Source: Wolfiporia cocos (lineage: Eukaryota; Basidiomycota; Agaricomycetes; Polyporales; Phaeolaceae). From it: DNA of 64,000 nucleotides. The stretch is taken from assembly GCA_029448655.1 (NCBI GenBank), contig JACCLO010000001.1, positions 4,650,001-4,714,000 on the forward strand, given 5' to 3'. Shown one piece after another: positions 27,900 through 39,429 of this stretch; the first letter of the stretch is position 1, and each line of letters starts with the position of its first letter. Both the position numbers and the translations under genes were made by a program. Below the pieces are notes generated by a model. It was not told where the DNA came from. It did no database searches and saw only the letters and a list, made by a program, of their open reading frames with translations.

Positions 27900-28593
27900 C
27901 CTCGTCCCTCTCTCCCTCCTCCACCTTTTCTGACTTACCCGGGCAGTTTGCCTGAATGTGCCCCTCCTTCCCGCACCGAAAACAAGTGCACTTGTCAGCG
28001 CCCCCTGCCTTGCCGCCCCACATCTTCGCAACCAGTGTCCGTGCACCCCACTACCTGACACCCTGTTCCGCGTCCCACCCATGCGCTCTGCCCGCAATTT
28101 CGTCTAACCGCCCGGCTCGTGTCGCCATAACCACCTGCACATTTCGCTGCCCAACCCGGCCCGGTCGCGCCACCACCTCGCCTTGGCCACCATGCGATTT
28201 TGCTGCCCAATCCGCAGCCCGGCTCGCAGCACGCCCCCGCCTCGGCTCCTGTATCCCTGCACCCCATCCCTATTCAGCCCAGCACCTCGCGCGTGCTCTT
28301 GTGCGCCGTCGTCCTCACCCAACCCAGCCTTGCCCGAGGACCACTTGAGGTGAGTCCCGGTCCTCCCGCGTGGCTCGCGCTCACATCTCCGCTGTGTCCT
28401 GCGCATCCTTTTTCTTCTCCAGCCACTCTGCCTGCTTCGCTGCTGACAAATTCGACGGTGGTTGTTCCTCAATCATGACAACGTCCCACAGGTCCCACCA
28501 AATCAATTCGGCCTCCATGTGAATCGACCATTCAGCATAATTCCCCTCTTCCAGTAGGGGAAACTTCGAAATCTTCTCTGCTGGAACTGACAT
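27900..28593 (-). pseudogene. copia-type gag relic with CCHC zinc knuckle
   Basis: On the minus strand the frame from 28,593 reads LLEEGNYAEWSIHMEAEL then WWDLWDVV, the N-terminal signature of Ty1/copia gag (UBN2-like). A stop follows at 28,381. About 400 bp further on, at 27,984-27,943, CFRCGKEGHIQANC is a perfect CX2CX4HX4C zinc knuckle. The two parts are not in one open frame and no pol follows, so this is a decayed fragment. Confidence 0.7.
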
Positions 28594-28711
28594 GCTGCCC
28601 AGGCTGACAAGGATGTGTGAGGATGAGAACGAGTAGAAGACAGGTAAGTTGACCAGTAATTGTGAGACGTTGTGATACTGAGATCAGCCACGAAGTATGG
28701 GGTGTGTTTGT

Positions 28712-28970
28712 GTCGAAATTCACAGGAAGGCGCCTGCTCGTGAGGCTACACACTCCCTTTCAGACTCCAGGGACCTCGTCTGGGTTACAAACGCACGGTG
28801 TAGGTACATACAATCCATCCCATTTTATACTAACGGTGACTAAACTGCCCATACTGCCCCGATTATCAGCCCCCTGACTCCCACCGCACCCACCATTTCT
28901 GCCTATTGACTCTGATCGATGTGTGACTCCGATCGCACCATCGCGCGCCGGGTGTGTCGACTTCCAACAG
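28712..28970 (+). repeat. interspersed repeat E, copy 2
   Basis: Direct copy of the repeat at 27,591, beginning GTCGAAATTCACAGGAAGG, adjoining the gag relic on the other side. Its 3' limit near the TCGACTTCCAACA motif matches copy 1. Confidence 0.7.
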
Positions 28971-29229
28971 TGGTGACAGTGATGACGGTGACGACAATGG
29001 ATGGGCGGTCTGGGGGAAGTGGGGCCACAAGGACTGGGGCATTGTGCTCGTGCAGATGGGCACAGCCGGGCTCAGGAATAAGGTCGGCGGTGTGAGCGTG
29101 GATGGGGTGTGGCGCAGACGGGGCGGTGTCATTGAGCTCGATTGTGTGGACTGGCGAATGAGATCAGCGAGGTGCACATGTAGGTGTAGCGTGTGGTGTT
29201 GTGAGATTCTACTGTGTATTGTATTCACG

Positions 29230-29645
29230 TGCACCAATTAAATCCCAATTTGATGTACCTCGAGTGCCCTGTAGCTATCATCAGTCTGGGCAATTTGCCC
29301 CAATATAATACCTGAGTCAATATATTCTGGCCCATGGTAGACCATCAGGCCTGGCATCTGGTGGCTGATTGGAAACCATTCACCGGGGGCCCTTGTAAGT
29401 TTGCAACAATTCACTAGATGCCTCTGCAACTGTGAAACAATCCACCAGATACCTTTGTGGGTTTCTCAGTGTTCACCAGATGCCACCCGTGACTTTGCAA
29501 CAGTTTACCGGATGCCTCGGTATTTTCCCAGAGGTCAAAATACAAAACGTATTTTATCGGCCTAAATCGGTCTGATAATGTATACCAGTCTGACATCACT
29601 TTATCTATGCTTATCTACTATCTCGCCTTTTGCTGATGAAGGCGG
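29230..29645 (-). repeat. interspersed repeat D, short copy
   Basis: On the minus strand it begins CATCAGCAAAAGGCGAG and shares the run of CATCTGGTGAATTGTTGCA-like units with 38,600-39,015 and 43,771-44,215. It ends near a GCACTCGAGGTACATCA segment common to all three copies. Non-coding. Confidence 0.65.
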
Positions 29646-29827
29646 GTGCGGTGGGAGTCAGGGGGCTGATAATTGGGGCAGTATGGGCAGATGAGTCACC
29701 GTTAGCATAAAATGGGGCGGATTGTACGTACCTTGCTGTGCATTTGTAACCCATCCAGAGGAAGTCCCTGGAGTTCGAAAGGGAGCGTGTAGCCTCACGA
29801 GTGGGCGCCTTCCCGTGAATTTCGACA
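29640..29827 (-). repeat. interspersed repeat E, inverted copy
   Basis: Reverse complement of the repeat at 27,591, containing ATTTCGAC and the CACCGTTAG segment. It abuts repeat D directly. Confidence 0.7.
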
Positions 29828-29829
29828 AA

Positions 29830-30809
29830 AAAATGCAGCATGGGCTCACGATAGAGGCCCTGGTCTGGCGCAAATGCAACATGGCATCGGCATATACCCG
29901 GCGAGACGAGTCTTATATGTTCAGGTAAAGCAGATGGAGGCTCGGGCAGAAGAGCATTGGGCTACGGTGCGTACCAGTTAGGGATGTCAATCTCTGCCGC
30001 ACTTCCAGAAATGAAGGGAAATCTCGCACGTATGTATGTGTGCTGTTGCAATTTGGGGTCTGCGGCGTTGCCAGGGTGCAGGATGGTGCGGCGATGGCAG
30101 ACTGATGGCGTGGTGATGGGCAAGCTAGCGGGTCGCTAGGGCTGCTGGTAGTGTACTTAAGCCGGGCGCGAGCAGAGTGGCTCACCACCAGTTTGTAACC
30201 CACCTACGTTCACTATCCTACAAAGGAGATTTGGCCCTGTGGCCACGGAATTTCCACATATGCATCAGTGGATTGTACATGAGGTCAGTGGGATGTGCAT
30301 ATATGTGTGTCTAGATGTACATGATAAGATTCATTGGCTGAGGTATAAAAAGATGCACATCTCCCAGTTTTCTGTGAACTTGATATAGGCACCCCTTATA
30401 GACATTGATGTGCTAGTCTATGTCCCATACATGCATCAAACAAACAGGGTCACAAGCAGCGCCATGCAGCACTAAGAAGGGAAAGAGACGAAGCAGAGGG
30501 GGTGGACAGGTCAGGTACACATGGGTGGGCCGGGGAGACTTCGCCTAGGGTGTCGAAAGAACACATGGGTGTTGAGGGAGAGAGAAGGCTGAACGAGTGG
30601 ATGGCCTTGAGAGCAGAATTTATGGTACTTGACAAGTTTCGAGAGCCGACTAAAAGTATGACAGGTGACGAAGTATGACGAAAGGTGTTGCCTGATCAGG
30701 TAATGAACTTGCTAAATTGGACTGGAGGCCGCATCATGACTACACTGCATGCGTCAAGACACTGCCACTGCGTACAGGGACATGAAGTCTATGGTGATGT
30801 AGGACTGTC
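29830..30809. other. LTR-like non-coding sequence
   Basis: No gene. A TATA-like GGTATAAAAAG lies near 30,340, and the AGTTTGTAACCCACC at 30,190 resembles the sequence after the TATA box at 48,384-48,430. It is probably a retroelement promoter remnant, but ends and duplications were not found. Confidence 0.35.
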
Positions 30810-31004
30810 ATAAGATGACTACAGATTTGTGCCCTTAGTATAATCCACTTCAATGCCCTTCGTAAGTATTTGTTGTAACCGATCTGTTGTGCATGAATCC
30901 ACAATCGAGCTTCTGTTTGACATGCTCTCTGAGAGACTGTGGATATGACTTGTAACTACCATTGGTACTGCTGTGCTGGTTAGTCCTGCAAATAATATGT
31001 CCAT
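30810..31004 (-). pseudogene. copia RNase H C-terminal relic
   Basis: The minus strand encodes HSLSESMSNRS and then DRLQQILTKGIEVDY, resembling the end of copia RNase H (HSLREHV... and ADILTKGL). Sense codons are interrupted by a shift in the middle. A comparable relic lies at 45,850-46,010 on the plus strand next to the same minisatellite. Confidence 0.5.
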
Positions 31005-31170
31005 CCTCTTTGGTCCTGCAATTTACATGTCAGTCCTCTTTGGTCCTGCAAATAATATTTTGGTCCTCTTTGATCCTGCAAATAACATGTCGGTCCTTGT
31101 TGATCCTGAAACTAGTATTTCAGTCCCCATTGATCTTGCAAATTATATTTTGGTCCTTGTTGATCCTGCC
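30965..31170 (+). repeat. 30-bp minisatellite, copy 1
   Basis: About seven degenerate 30-bp units of the type CCTGCAAATAATATGTCGGT plus 10 nt. The period is a multiple of three, so the plus strand reads as ten-residue repeats (PANNMSVLFG, PANNILVLFD and so on). The same array occurs inverted at 45,655. Confidence 0.8.
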
Positions 31171-31858
31171 ATTACCACGTGCATAGTATCTGTTTGTATC
31201 TATGTATATCTACCGAGCTGGTATTTACAATAGTTAGCGGACTAGATATGAGGGTTCGTGTTTTGCTGATGACTGTCACATTGAATCAAGTTGAAGCACC
31301 TCTTCAAGTTCATCAATGCTTCTGTGATTATGGGTCAGGATCTGGCATTTTAGCATGCAGTGTCTGCGCTCACTACGCTGCTACAAGCTTATGGGGGTGA
31401 CGGAGCACCGCACAGGACACAGAAATGTGGATAACAGTGCCTCTGTCAAGACGTCCTTATATCATAGCCATACAGTGTCACAGGCCAATTTCAAAGCCTT
31501 TAGACATAAACCAATTTCAACCCTGCTCACGCTGAACCAGAACTCTGACAGCGCCAGAGCACCTCCAAGAAGCGCCCCTGAAGCTGGAACCCAATGCTGG
31601 AGCTAGTAGAAGCCCCAGACTCACAAGTCGCCCAGAACACTAGCCACAAGCATCACCAGCCACACCTAGATCCCAATCCTGAACAATGCTGTTGCCCAGT
31701 CCAAGAGGCACCAGCACGATGAGCCAGACAGCACACTTAATCCAGACCAACCATCTGCTGTCATAACCCCATCGCTCATCCACACTGCTCTAGCCGCACA
31801 AGTAGGTCAACCCAACAAGCCAGGCAGTACATGTCCACCTAACCAACCATCTCCAACG
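31171..31858. other. repeat-derived gap
   Basis: No gene seen. The sequence is A/C-rich, with ACCAGCCACACC-like stretches before the family C LTR, and carries no domain in any frame. Confidence 0.35.
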
Positions 31859-31863
31859 CCTCC

Positions 31864-32760
31864 TGACACATGCTACAACCTCAGACACACACCCAGGGGA
31901 AGGGGGCTTGCACAAAGGTGCCTTCCTGGTCTGGGGTATCTAAGGCTGAAGAGGCCAAGACAAGTCTGAGGTTCACTCAAGACTGTTGGCTGATTATATA
32001 GACTCTACATATTTGTACATGTTATGCTAGGGGCGGGCTGTAAGGCCGTCGGCGCTGGCATATGATTGGTTCATGACTATGTGGCCAGTAATGGCATCGG
32101 AGTGCAGGCTATGTGAGATGTCCATGGCGATGTAGTGGGTCATGCCCAGATCAGAGTGGGTTACCAATCTGTTGGGTTGTGATTGGTGGTTCTCGTTGAT
32201 CGGGGGTTCTGCCAGTAATGGTGGGTCGTTATGTCCGTCGATCAGGGTTCCTAGCGTGATTGGGGCTGATGCCGGTAATGGTGGGGTTAGTGGTCCATGA
32301 TTGGTGATGTTGCTAGTGATCGAGGACTGGCCGGTAATGGCCTTGGGTGATTGAGTGTGATTGGCTGCGATTGGTGGCGGCACTTCCTGTGACTGGTAGG
32401 GTTCTCAGTCATACAGGGCATTGTCCACTGGGTTTAGAGCCACTGTAGGCTATGATTTGTATGGTACATAGTCTGTGCCAGTAATGGCAATAGTCCTTGC
32501 CAGTAATGGTGTATAGTCCTTAGAGACAGGAGGTGTTGGAGTTGGTTGGTTGGGTGGATGTGGTCTGGTTGTGGACTGTGTGGTTGGACTGAACGGGGGA
32601 CTAGGGTTCTGGTCGTGGCTGGTGATGCTGGTAGCTAGTGCCTGGGATGATTTGTGTATAGGGCTTGGTTCTAGTGGAGGCATCGGGTTTCCAGTGTCAG
32701 GGGTGCTCTTGATGATTGGAAAAGGTACTGTGCCTAAAGGCTTGAAATTGGTGTGTGACA
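31864..32760. mobile_element. solo LTR, family C, copy 1
   Basis: It starts TGACACATGC and ends GTGTGTGACA, and is flanked on both sides by the exact 5-bp duplication CCTCC (31859-31863 and 32761-32765). It is 897 bp long with no internal domain, so it is the product of LTR-LTR recombination. It contains repeated GGTAATGG/GTAATGGC motifs. Related copies: 56,034-57,106 and an older inverted copy just to the right. Confidence 0.85.
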
Positions 32761-33060
32761 CCTCCCATCTCCAACAAACACTCACCATTACTGGCACAGA
32801 CTCTAACCTGGCCATTACAGGCCTTAGGACTTATGAACCCACCCCAACCAATGAGAACCACCGGTTGAGGGCTAACTCAATACATCACCAATCGACAAGA
32901 ACCACCAATTGCCATACATTACACCAATGCCATTACTGGCCAGGTCCCCTATCACCAAGAACCACTGATCACGGACCATTAACCCTGCCATTACTGGCAC
33001 CCATCCCAATCATGCTAGAACCCCTGATTGAGGACACCATGTCACGCCAGAACCCCTGAT

Positions 33061-35488
33061 TGTTACAGTTCTACCAGGTACACTCGAATATTCCGTTTGA
33101 CGCCTCACCGTGTATGAGGACTTAGCGTTCAACCGCTGTACCCAGCGCTCTATTTCTAGGGGGCCTCCGCTCAACCGTAGGCCCTGTTTCATGTATAACA
33201 ACCCTATGCCCACTCTCTGCGTCCGCATCTCGTTCTAGCTGATATTCTGTGTCCAACCACAGTAGTTCCGCGTTTCATCTCCTGTTGCGCTCAATGTCAC
33301 AAATTATTCCTTTATTAATTTAGACTCCCTCGCTATAGGTTGTATGTGCGGCGCTAGGCGTACGCCGCGCCTCTACTCCATAGCTACCTCCAGCGTCTCT
33401 CCCAGATATTGCAGGTCACCTGGTCGTCCGGTTAGCGCTGTAGGGTAGCGCGCGCCTCAGGTACTGTCACTCATGGTCACACTGTTACATACTCGTTACC
33501 TAGCACATGACCCATAGTTACATGGTGCACAGACCAGTAGTTTAGGGCAGTCTCGGTAGTAGACACTAGCGTGTATATAGTACGACGGAATGTGGGCTTA
33601 CTCCCCATTCCTAAGATTCTCGACAACTGGGCATAGCCCCTTACTCTCACCTCTTTGTGTGCGCTCTCTGGCCGGGGGCCCAGCTCGTCTTGCTTGACTG
33701 TGCGCGCCTCAACATGTCGACTCTAGGAGTCCCTCTTTAGGGTACAGCCGACAAGTTCACCGCTGTTGCGGTTGCGCACCGCCCTGTAGGGCGCGTTAGG
33801 ATTCCTCTGTAGTACAGAGTCCCACAAACGTGTAAGTTTGTGTCATAATCTTAGGAATATCTTACCTCCCCTCCGGCGCCACCTGCGCTGGGGCCGAGGG
33901 TTCTCCACTTGCAGGTTGCCATGGCAGCGTGGCGGGGCAGCCGTCGGTAGAAGCGCCGGCGGTCCGTAGCCTTACGAGCCCCCACGAAACGCTACACCAG
34001 GCAAAGCAACCGCAAGGAGTGAGTAATCAAGTCCGCCCTCTTTCGAACGCAAGATAGCAGGGATCGACTCGCGTAAGCCGCGTTTGAGGACCCGCCATCC
34101 ACCCCTGCAAAGGGAATGCGATGCGTGGAGGTCTAGTGCAGCGGAGCCATTATCCCTGGGCGGCAGGGGTTATCGTCAAGAAGCTTTGACCAGTGGGTAT
34201 GCGAAGGGTCCCGCAAGGGTACCCAACCCCACACCGACGGTCTCAAAGGTTAGAAAGCAATCCACCACGACAGACTATCGAATACCAACGAGCGAACCGC
34301 ATACCCCGAGGTCGGTAGGCCACGCGTAGTCATGTCGGCGCAAGTCATGAACTTTGACATGTACCAATACGCTCACCGCTGGCACGCCTCGTCGACTCAC
34401 GTCGCGGGATGTAAGGAAACAGGGATGGTCACCGTTTACTCCCAATGTTCCCTGAAGGCTAGCTCACTTCGCTCCACCACCGGCGGACGGACCGTGCTCC
34501 TGGATGCTCCCCATCCTCCGCGAAGAAGGAATGGGCCTCGAGTCAAACAAGCAACCAAGGTAGCGAGCGTCGTAGGATTCAAGATAGAACGTCAGGGACG
34601 ACGTTTTTCGAGAGGGGGGGTAATGTCACAAATTATTCCTTTATTAATTTAGACTCCCTCGCTATAGGTTGTATGTGCGGCGCTAGGCGTACGCCGCGCC
34701 TCTACTCCATAGCTACCTCCAGCGTCTCTCCCAGATATTGCAGGTCACCTGGTCGTCCGGTTAGCGCTGTAGGGTAGCGCGCGCCTCAGGTACTGTCACT
34801 CATGGTCACACTGTTACATACTCGTTACCTAGCACATGACCCATAGTTACATGGTGCACAGACCAGTAGTTTAGGGCAGTCTCGGTAGTAGACACTAGCG
34901 TGTATATAGTACGACGGAATGTGGGCTTACTCCCCATTCCTAAGATTCTCGACAACTGGGCATAGCCCCTTACTCTCACCTCTTTGTGTGCGCTCTCTGG
35001 CCGGGGGCCCAGCTCGTCTTGCTTGACTGTGCGCGCCTCAACATGTCGACTCTAGGAGTCCCTCTTTAGGGTACAGCCGACAAGTTCACCGCTGTTGCGG
35101 TTGCGCACCGCCCTGTAGGGCGCGTTAGGATTCCTCTGTAGTACAGAGTCCCACAAACGTGTAAGTTTGTGTCACTCAACCGCAACACTTCTCCTTTATT
35201 ACTTATATCGTTAGCCCGACGGACTTAATAGTAGTAGTACCAAAGACACTATGACCCCGATTAACGGATCGCAGTATATAACCTGATGTAAATATCGGTC
35301 GAGTTCCTCAGCTCGACCTTGTTGAATTCAAGGATCTTATACTCATTCTCAAAGGCTTGAGCAATTTAAGCCTGCAGCTTGTATATCGACGCTCTGACTC
35401 AGAGGAGTCCGACGAGTAGTGCGCTACTCGATACACTTAGTAACTCAACTTGGTTATTTTGCGTTGAACGGATATTCGATCCGTAACA
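33061..35488 (+). mobile_element. solo LTR, family B, copy 1, split by TRIM
   Basis: Starts TGTTACAG and ends ATCCGTAACA, with the 5-bp duplication CTGAT at 33056-33060 and 35489-35493. After removing the TRIM and one of its duplications, the LTR is about 543 bp. Its ends match 36,977-37,686. Confidence 0.85.
33295..35174 (+). mobile_element. TRIM (terminal-repeat retrotransposon in miniature)
   Basis: Two direct repeats of 551 bp (33295-33845 and 34624-35174) are identical as far as I can compare them by eye. They begin TGTCACAAATTATTCC and end AAGTTTGTGTCA. The whole element is flanked by the exact 5-bp duplication CTCAA (33290-33294 and 35175-35179). The internal segment is 778 bp and has no gag or pol. 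A purine run AGAGGGGGGG at 34611-34620 sits just before the right LTR, as expected of a polypurine tract. No clear tRNA primer site was recognised. Identical LTRs imply recent insertion, and mobilisation must use proteins from another element. Confidence 0.92.
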
Positions 35489-35950
35489 CTGATCAACAAC
35501 AATCACAATTGCAACCTGACAGATTGGTAAACCACTCCGATCCAGGCACAACCTGCTACGTTGCCATGGCCATCTAACGAATAGCAGACACAGCCACTCC
35601 CGCACTGATACCATTACTGGCCTGTAGCACAAACATGTACATACAGTAGAAACACATATAATGGGCTGACAGTCGAGGTAGTACCTCAGACTTGTCTTGA
35701 CCATTTATGCCTCATCTATCCTGGATTGCAATGTGCCTTTGTGCGAGTCACATTGCCCCGGGCTCCAGTCTGAGAAGTAGTGATGTCATATAGCATTATC
35801 ATCCTCCACCGTCTGCACTCACATATATATAGTAGCTCATGCCCAGTGAAAGTCCCACATATTCTTAAGATACCTGTAAATACCAGAAAATATAAAATCA
35901 TACTATTGAGATACCGATTTTCACCACAATGATATCGAAAGCTAAATGCC

Positions 35951-36340
35951 AAGCATCAGCAAAACGCGAGACGACTTACCAGTGCTGGAGGTGATTTATC
36001 TGTGCTGGAGGTACTTGCCAATTGGGGAAGGATCTGATCTCTGTAGATAAGCACTGATAAGATTGACAGCAGAGTGGCATTCAATCGCCACTCTGAAGGT
36101 ATCTTATCAGCATCAGTCAAACTCAACGTGTGACTGGGAAATTAATCACCAGACTGGTGAACTAATCATCAGACTGGTATAGAATTGTCGTTTGGTAGTC
36201 AGGCTGGCATATGAATTGCAAGGAGCAGTCACAGCTTACCTATGTAGATATACTGTAACCTGTGGCATATGCCACACAATGTGGTGCGCACCTAGAGGCC
36301 TCGGAACCGTCATGTAGAATTACGATGTGTAAAATAAATG
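35951..36340 (+). repeat. interspersed repeat G, copy 2
   Basis: Begins CATCAGCAAAACGCGAGACG and retains both tiers of the hairpin seen at 26,193, with one change in the outer arm. It extends further than copy 1, through CAGCTTACCTATGTAGATAT and CACACAATGTGGTG, in common with the inverted copy at 52,110-52,444. Confidence 0.75.
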
Positions 36341-36439
36341 GCATACATAATGTTAGGAATGCTATATTATATTACAGCATGCACAATATAGCACGAGGAT
36401 ATGTAACGAGACGATATAAGCCTTGGAATTTGGAATTCT

Positions 36440-36720
36440 AGTAGCAGGGCCCTCATGAAGCATCCAGATGAGGCGGCAAGATGGTGTTCGAGTGGTTGCA
36501 CATTAATGATGTCATATTGGACCCGTGACGTGAACTTGCAGCAGCCACTGAGCTTTTATGGTAACTTCATTACCCAATCGAGTGATAGTACTGTAGTCAT
36601 CTTTCAATCACTAGTTTAGGTTCTGTCATATTTTGGTCGGCTCTTCAATGTGTCACTCTTATCTACTGGCTCTTGTCGACATGCTCTCATTCATCTTTTC
36701 CCCTGCACTTTCTCTCAGTA
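36440..36720 (-). pseudogene. copia gag-region relic, inverted
   Basis: This is nearly base for base the reverse complement of about 49,910-50,200, downstream of the gag relic at 49,268, for example in the segment GAGCTTTTATGGTAACTTC. It is therefore a piece of the same copia lineage. Not coding. Confidence 0.6.
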
Positions 36721-36725
36721 TTCAT

Positions 36726-36860
36726 ACAGGTAGGTGTCCACTTGTGAGGCTACATGCTCCATTTCAGACTTCGTCTGGATAGGTTCAAATGTACGGCGTA
36801 GGTACGTACAATCCCCTTCTATGCTAACGGTGACTCATCTGCCCATACCGCCCCAATTAT
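36726..36860 (+). repeat. interspersed repeat E, truncated copy
   Basis: A partial copy of the repeat at 27,591, lacking several short internal segments and followed directly by a second copy at 36,861. Confidence 0.6.
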
Positions 36861-37840
36861 CATTTCGAAATTCATGGGAAGGCGCCTGCTCATGAGGCTA
36901 CACACTCCCTTTCAGACTCCAGGGACTTCGTCTGATGGGTTACAAATGCATGGTGTAGGTACATACAATCCGTCCCTGTTACGGTTATTTTAATTCTTCG
37001 AATATCGACAGAACTCACCACCAGGCGAATACGATACAGGGACTTGTTGCGCAACCAACCCCCTGGCTACTCGTGACTCTACTGGGCGTATCCCCAGTTG
37101 TATTAGCATGTAGGGCGTGTTTCACTTTTGACAGATCCAACTCTGTCCCCGTTTCATGTTTATCATTCGTTAGCTGACAGATGGCGTTCAACCGCCATCA
37201 TCATTTCTATCTATCGTTTCAGACATATCACTACATACTTATCAAACGTTTGGTACTATAGCGTAGATAGTAGCGGTGACATCTGGGACGAACTTGACCC
37301 CTGAAACCTAGCGTAGTATAAAAGCTCATGTACTTATTGTCGAAGCTCTTCAGCTCGACCTTGTTGTATAAACAAGAAGTCTTATACTCATTCTCAAACG
37401 TAGGAAACTACGCTCAGTATTTCTCACTCGAGCAATCGAACGACTAAGTCCTCGAAGTGCACACTGACTTCTCGGACTTAGGCGAGTCTTATATTCTATT
37501 CGACTCGCACTTGAACAGATTATATCCTCTAACGCGTATTGGATATTAACCGATCTCCTAAGGACTTCACTTAGGACCCGAAGGCATCTAACGAGTATTT
37601 GCCTTGCATACGGCAACGTGCCTACGTGCAGAAGAACGATCTATATTCGCGACTCGAATATACGAACGGGTATTCGACCCGTAACAGTCCCATTTTATAC
37701 TAACGGTGACTCATCTGCCCATACCGCCCCGATTATCAGCCCCCCAACTCCCAACGTGCCCCACCATTTCTGCCTTGGCATGCTATTGACTTTGATCAAT
37801 GTGCGACTGCGATCGCACTATCACACCGAGCGCGTTGACT
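36861..37840 (+). repeat. interspersed repeat E, split by a solo LTR
   Basis: Left part 36,861-36,976 and right part 37,687-37,840 rejoin to the sequence AATCCGTCCCATTTTATAC, as seen uninterrupted at 27,700. This confirms the boundaries of the LTR between them. Confidence 0.8.
36977..37686 (+). mobile_element. solo LTR, family B, copy 2
   Basis: Starts TGTTACGG and ends CCCGTAACA, with the 5-bp duplication GTCCC (36972-36976 and 37687-37691). It is 710 bp. The empty site is visible in repeat E elsewhere in the window. It is the reference copy for the inverted one at 50,220. Confidence 0.9.
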
Positions 37841-38309
37841 TCCTCGTCCTGCTTTTGCAGGTCCGTGCCACCTCACTTCTCCCTGACACCCCTTCATGCT
37901 CGCACAGGTGATGCTCCTCCACACCACTGTAACGACCATGGACACTCCTGTCACGCCTCTGTGACCATCATGGACGCTCCCTGCCCATTAACAAGGACCT
38001 CCTCCACCACCCGCGTGGTGCCGTCAGGACCCGTCAACCCCGTCGTCCTCCTGGTCACCGCCCCCATGTTCGCTTCCGCCCTTGCCCCACCCATCAGTCG
38101 CTGCACACTGCATCGCCATCCTTGTCGTCACCACCGCCACGATGTGCGTTGGTTCCCTGCGTGCCCTCCCACGCTGCTGCCCGTGATGTCATGCGATGTC
38201 TCCGCCGCATCCACTGATGTCACCCATGGCACATTACATATGAATAGCCACCCGCTCTCGCTGTATGTGCCAGCAGTCGCTGCATGCCACCGCCACTTTG
38301 TGTCTGCAT
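37841..38309. other. repeat-associated sequence
   Basis: A C-rich open frame (37,799-38,455, +) overlaps this interval but has no domain and opposes repeat D. No supported gene. Confidence 0.35.
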
Positions 38310-39015
38310 GTCCCGCCGCTGCTCTTGGATCAGTAAGTCCTGTGCAATTTTTTCCATTTAGGCAGCAGTCTGATAACTCACAGATGCTGCCTTTGCTTCG
38401 GCTAACCAGCCACGGGCTTCCCGTTGCATCTTTGGTATATGCATCCAATCCTTGATCTTTTAATTACTAACCCGCCCTGTGTAGGAACTGTGCGTTGTGC
38501 TACATGTACCGGCCACTCCATACTGGCTCCCTAACGTGTGCTGGCACCGCCCTGCTTCTATTCCCCGAATATCCAGCGTTTTCGCTCTTTCTGTGCCATT
38601 CGTAGTACTCATTATGTAATCACACGCAATAAATAAATTCTGACGTACCTTGAGTGCCCCGGATATATCATCAGTCTGTACATTTTGTCCCAATATAATG
38701 TCTGAGTGAACACTGTCTGCCCCATGGTAGATCAGCAGGCCTGGCAACTGGTGGCTCTTTCACCAGATGCCTCTGCAACTGTGCAACAATTCACCATATG
38801 CCTCTGCAACTGTGCAACAATTCACCAGATGCCTCTGCGAGTTTTCAGGTATTTACCAGATGCCACTCGCGACTGCGCAACTATTTACCAGATGCCCCGA
38901 TATTTTCCAAGGTGTCAAAATACAAAACATATTTTATCGGCCTAAACCAGTCTGACAACATTTACCAGTCTGACGATGCTTATCTATGCTTATCTACTAA
39001 TCCGCCTTTTGCTGA
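38310..39015 (-). repeat. interspersed repeat D, long copy
   Basis: On the minus strand it runs from CATCAGCAAAAGGCGGAT (39,015) through tandem CATCTGGT-type units to GGATTGGATGCATATACCAA at 38,430 and beyond. It is colinear with 43,771-45,500 once the solo LTR there is removed, giving an empty site for that insertion. Confidence 0.7.
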
Positions 39016-39429
39016 TGAGAGTACAAGCAGTCCGATGACCGATGCCAAGACTTTTGTCATACCCATACATACTTAGTTAATATCGATTAATAGTCACGTC
39101 TGAGCATTTTTCGAGCAGACGTCCAATCGCAAAACCGCAAGCCGACATCAAGTCAAAAAGGGCAGCATTTTGGACTTCGACTTTGTCACAAGCAGCAAGT
39201 CCAAGTGCTCACGTGAGCTGGTCATTCAATTGTGTCATAGTACAAGTACTGTCTCGAGTTGTCCGTCTATTTTTCTTATCTCTACCTCGTACTTCCACCA
39301 TTTCCCCAGGTATGTGCAGCTCTGGTAAGGCAAAGCGGTTCAGCTGACCTGCGGTGGGGGGGCGCCTGTCACGCTTACTAGAGCCTCGATGACTTGGGCC
39401 TCTGCCCAATGTGTGGGACGGATCCAGTG

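Larger units (their letters stand above)
32766..35770 (-). mobile_element. degenerate family C LTR, inverted, carrying nested insertions
   Basis: On the minus strand, parts of 32,766-33,060 and 35,494-35,770 align with the family C LTR: CCATTACTGGC repeats and CAATCATGCTAGAACCCCTG on the left, CCTCAGACTTGTCTTG on the right. It is split by a family B solo LTR, which is itself split by a TRIM. The outer ends are too diverged to fix a target duplication. Confidence 0.6.

Noticed and set aside
32450..32815. Proline/threonine-rich 121-codon minus-strand frame
   Set aside because: It lies across the end of a family C LTR and its target duplication, so it cannot be a gene.
37799..38455. 218-codon plus-strand open frame
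   Set aside because: Partly antisense to repeat D, C-rich and without a domain; a duplicate of the low-complexity text near 27,800.
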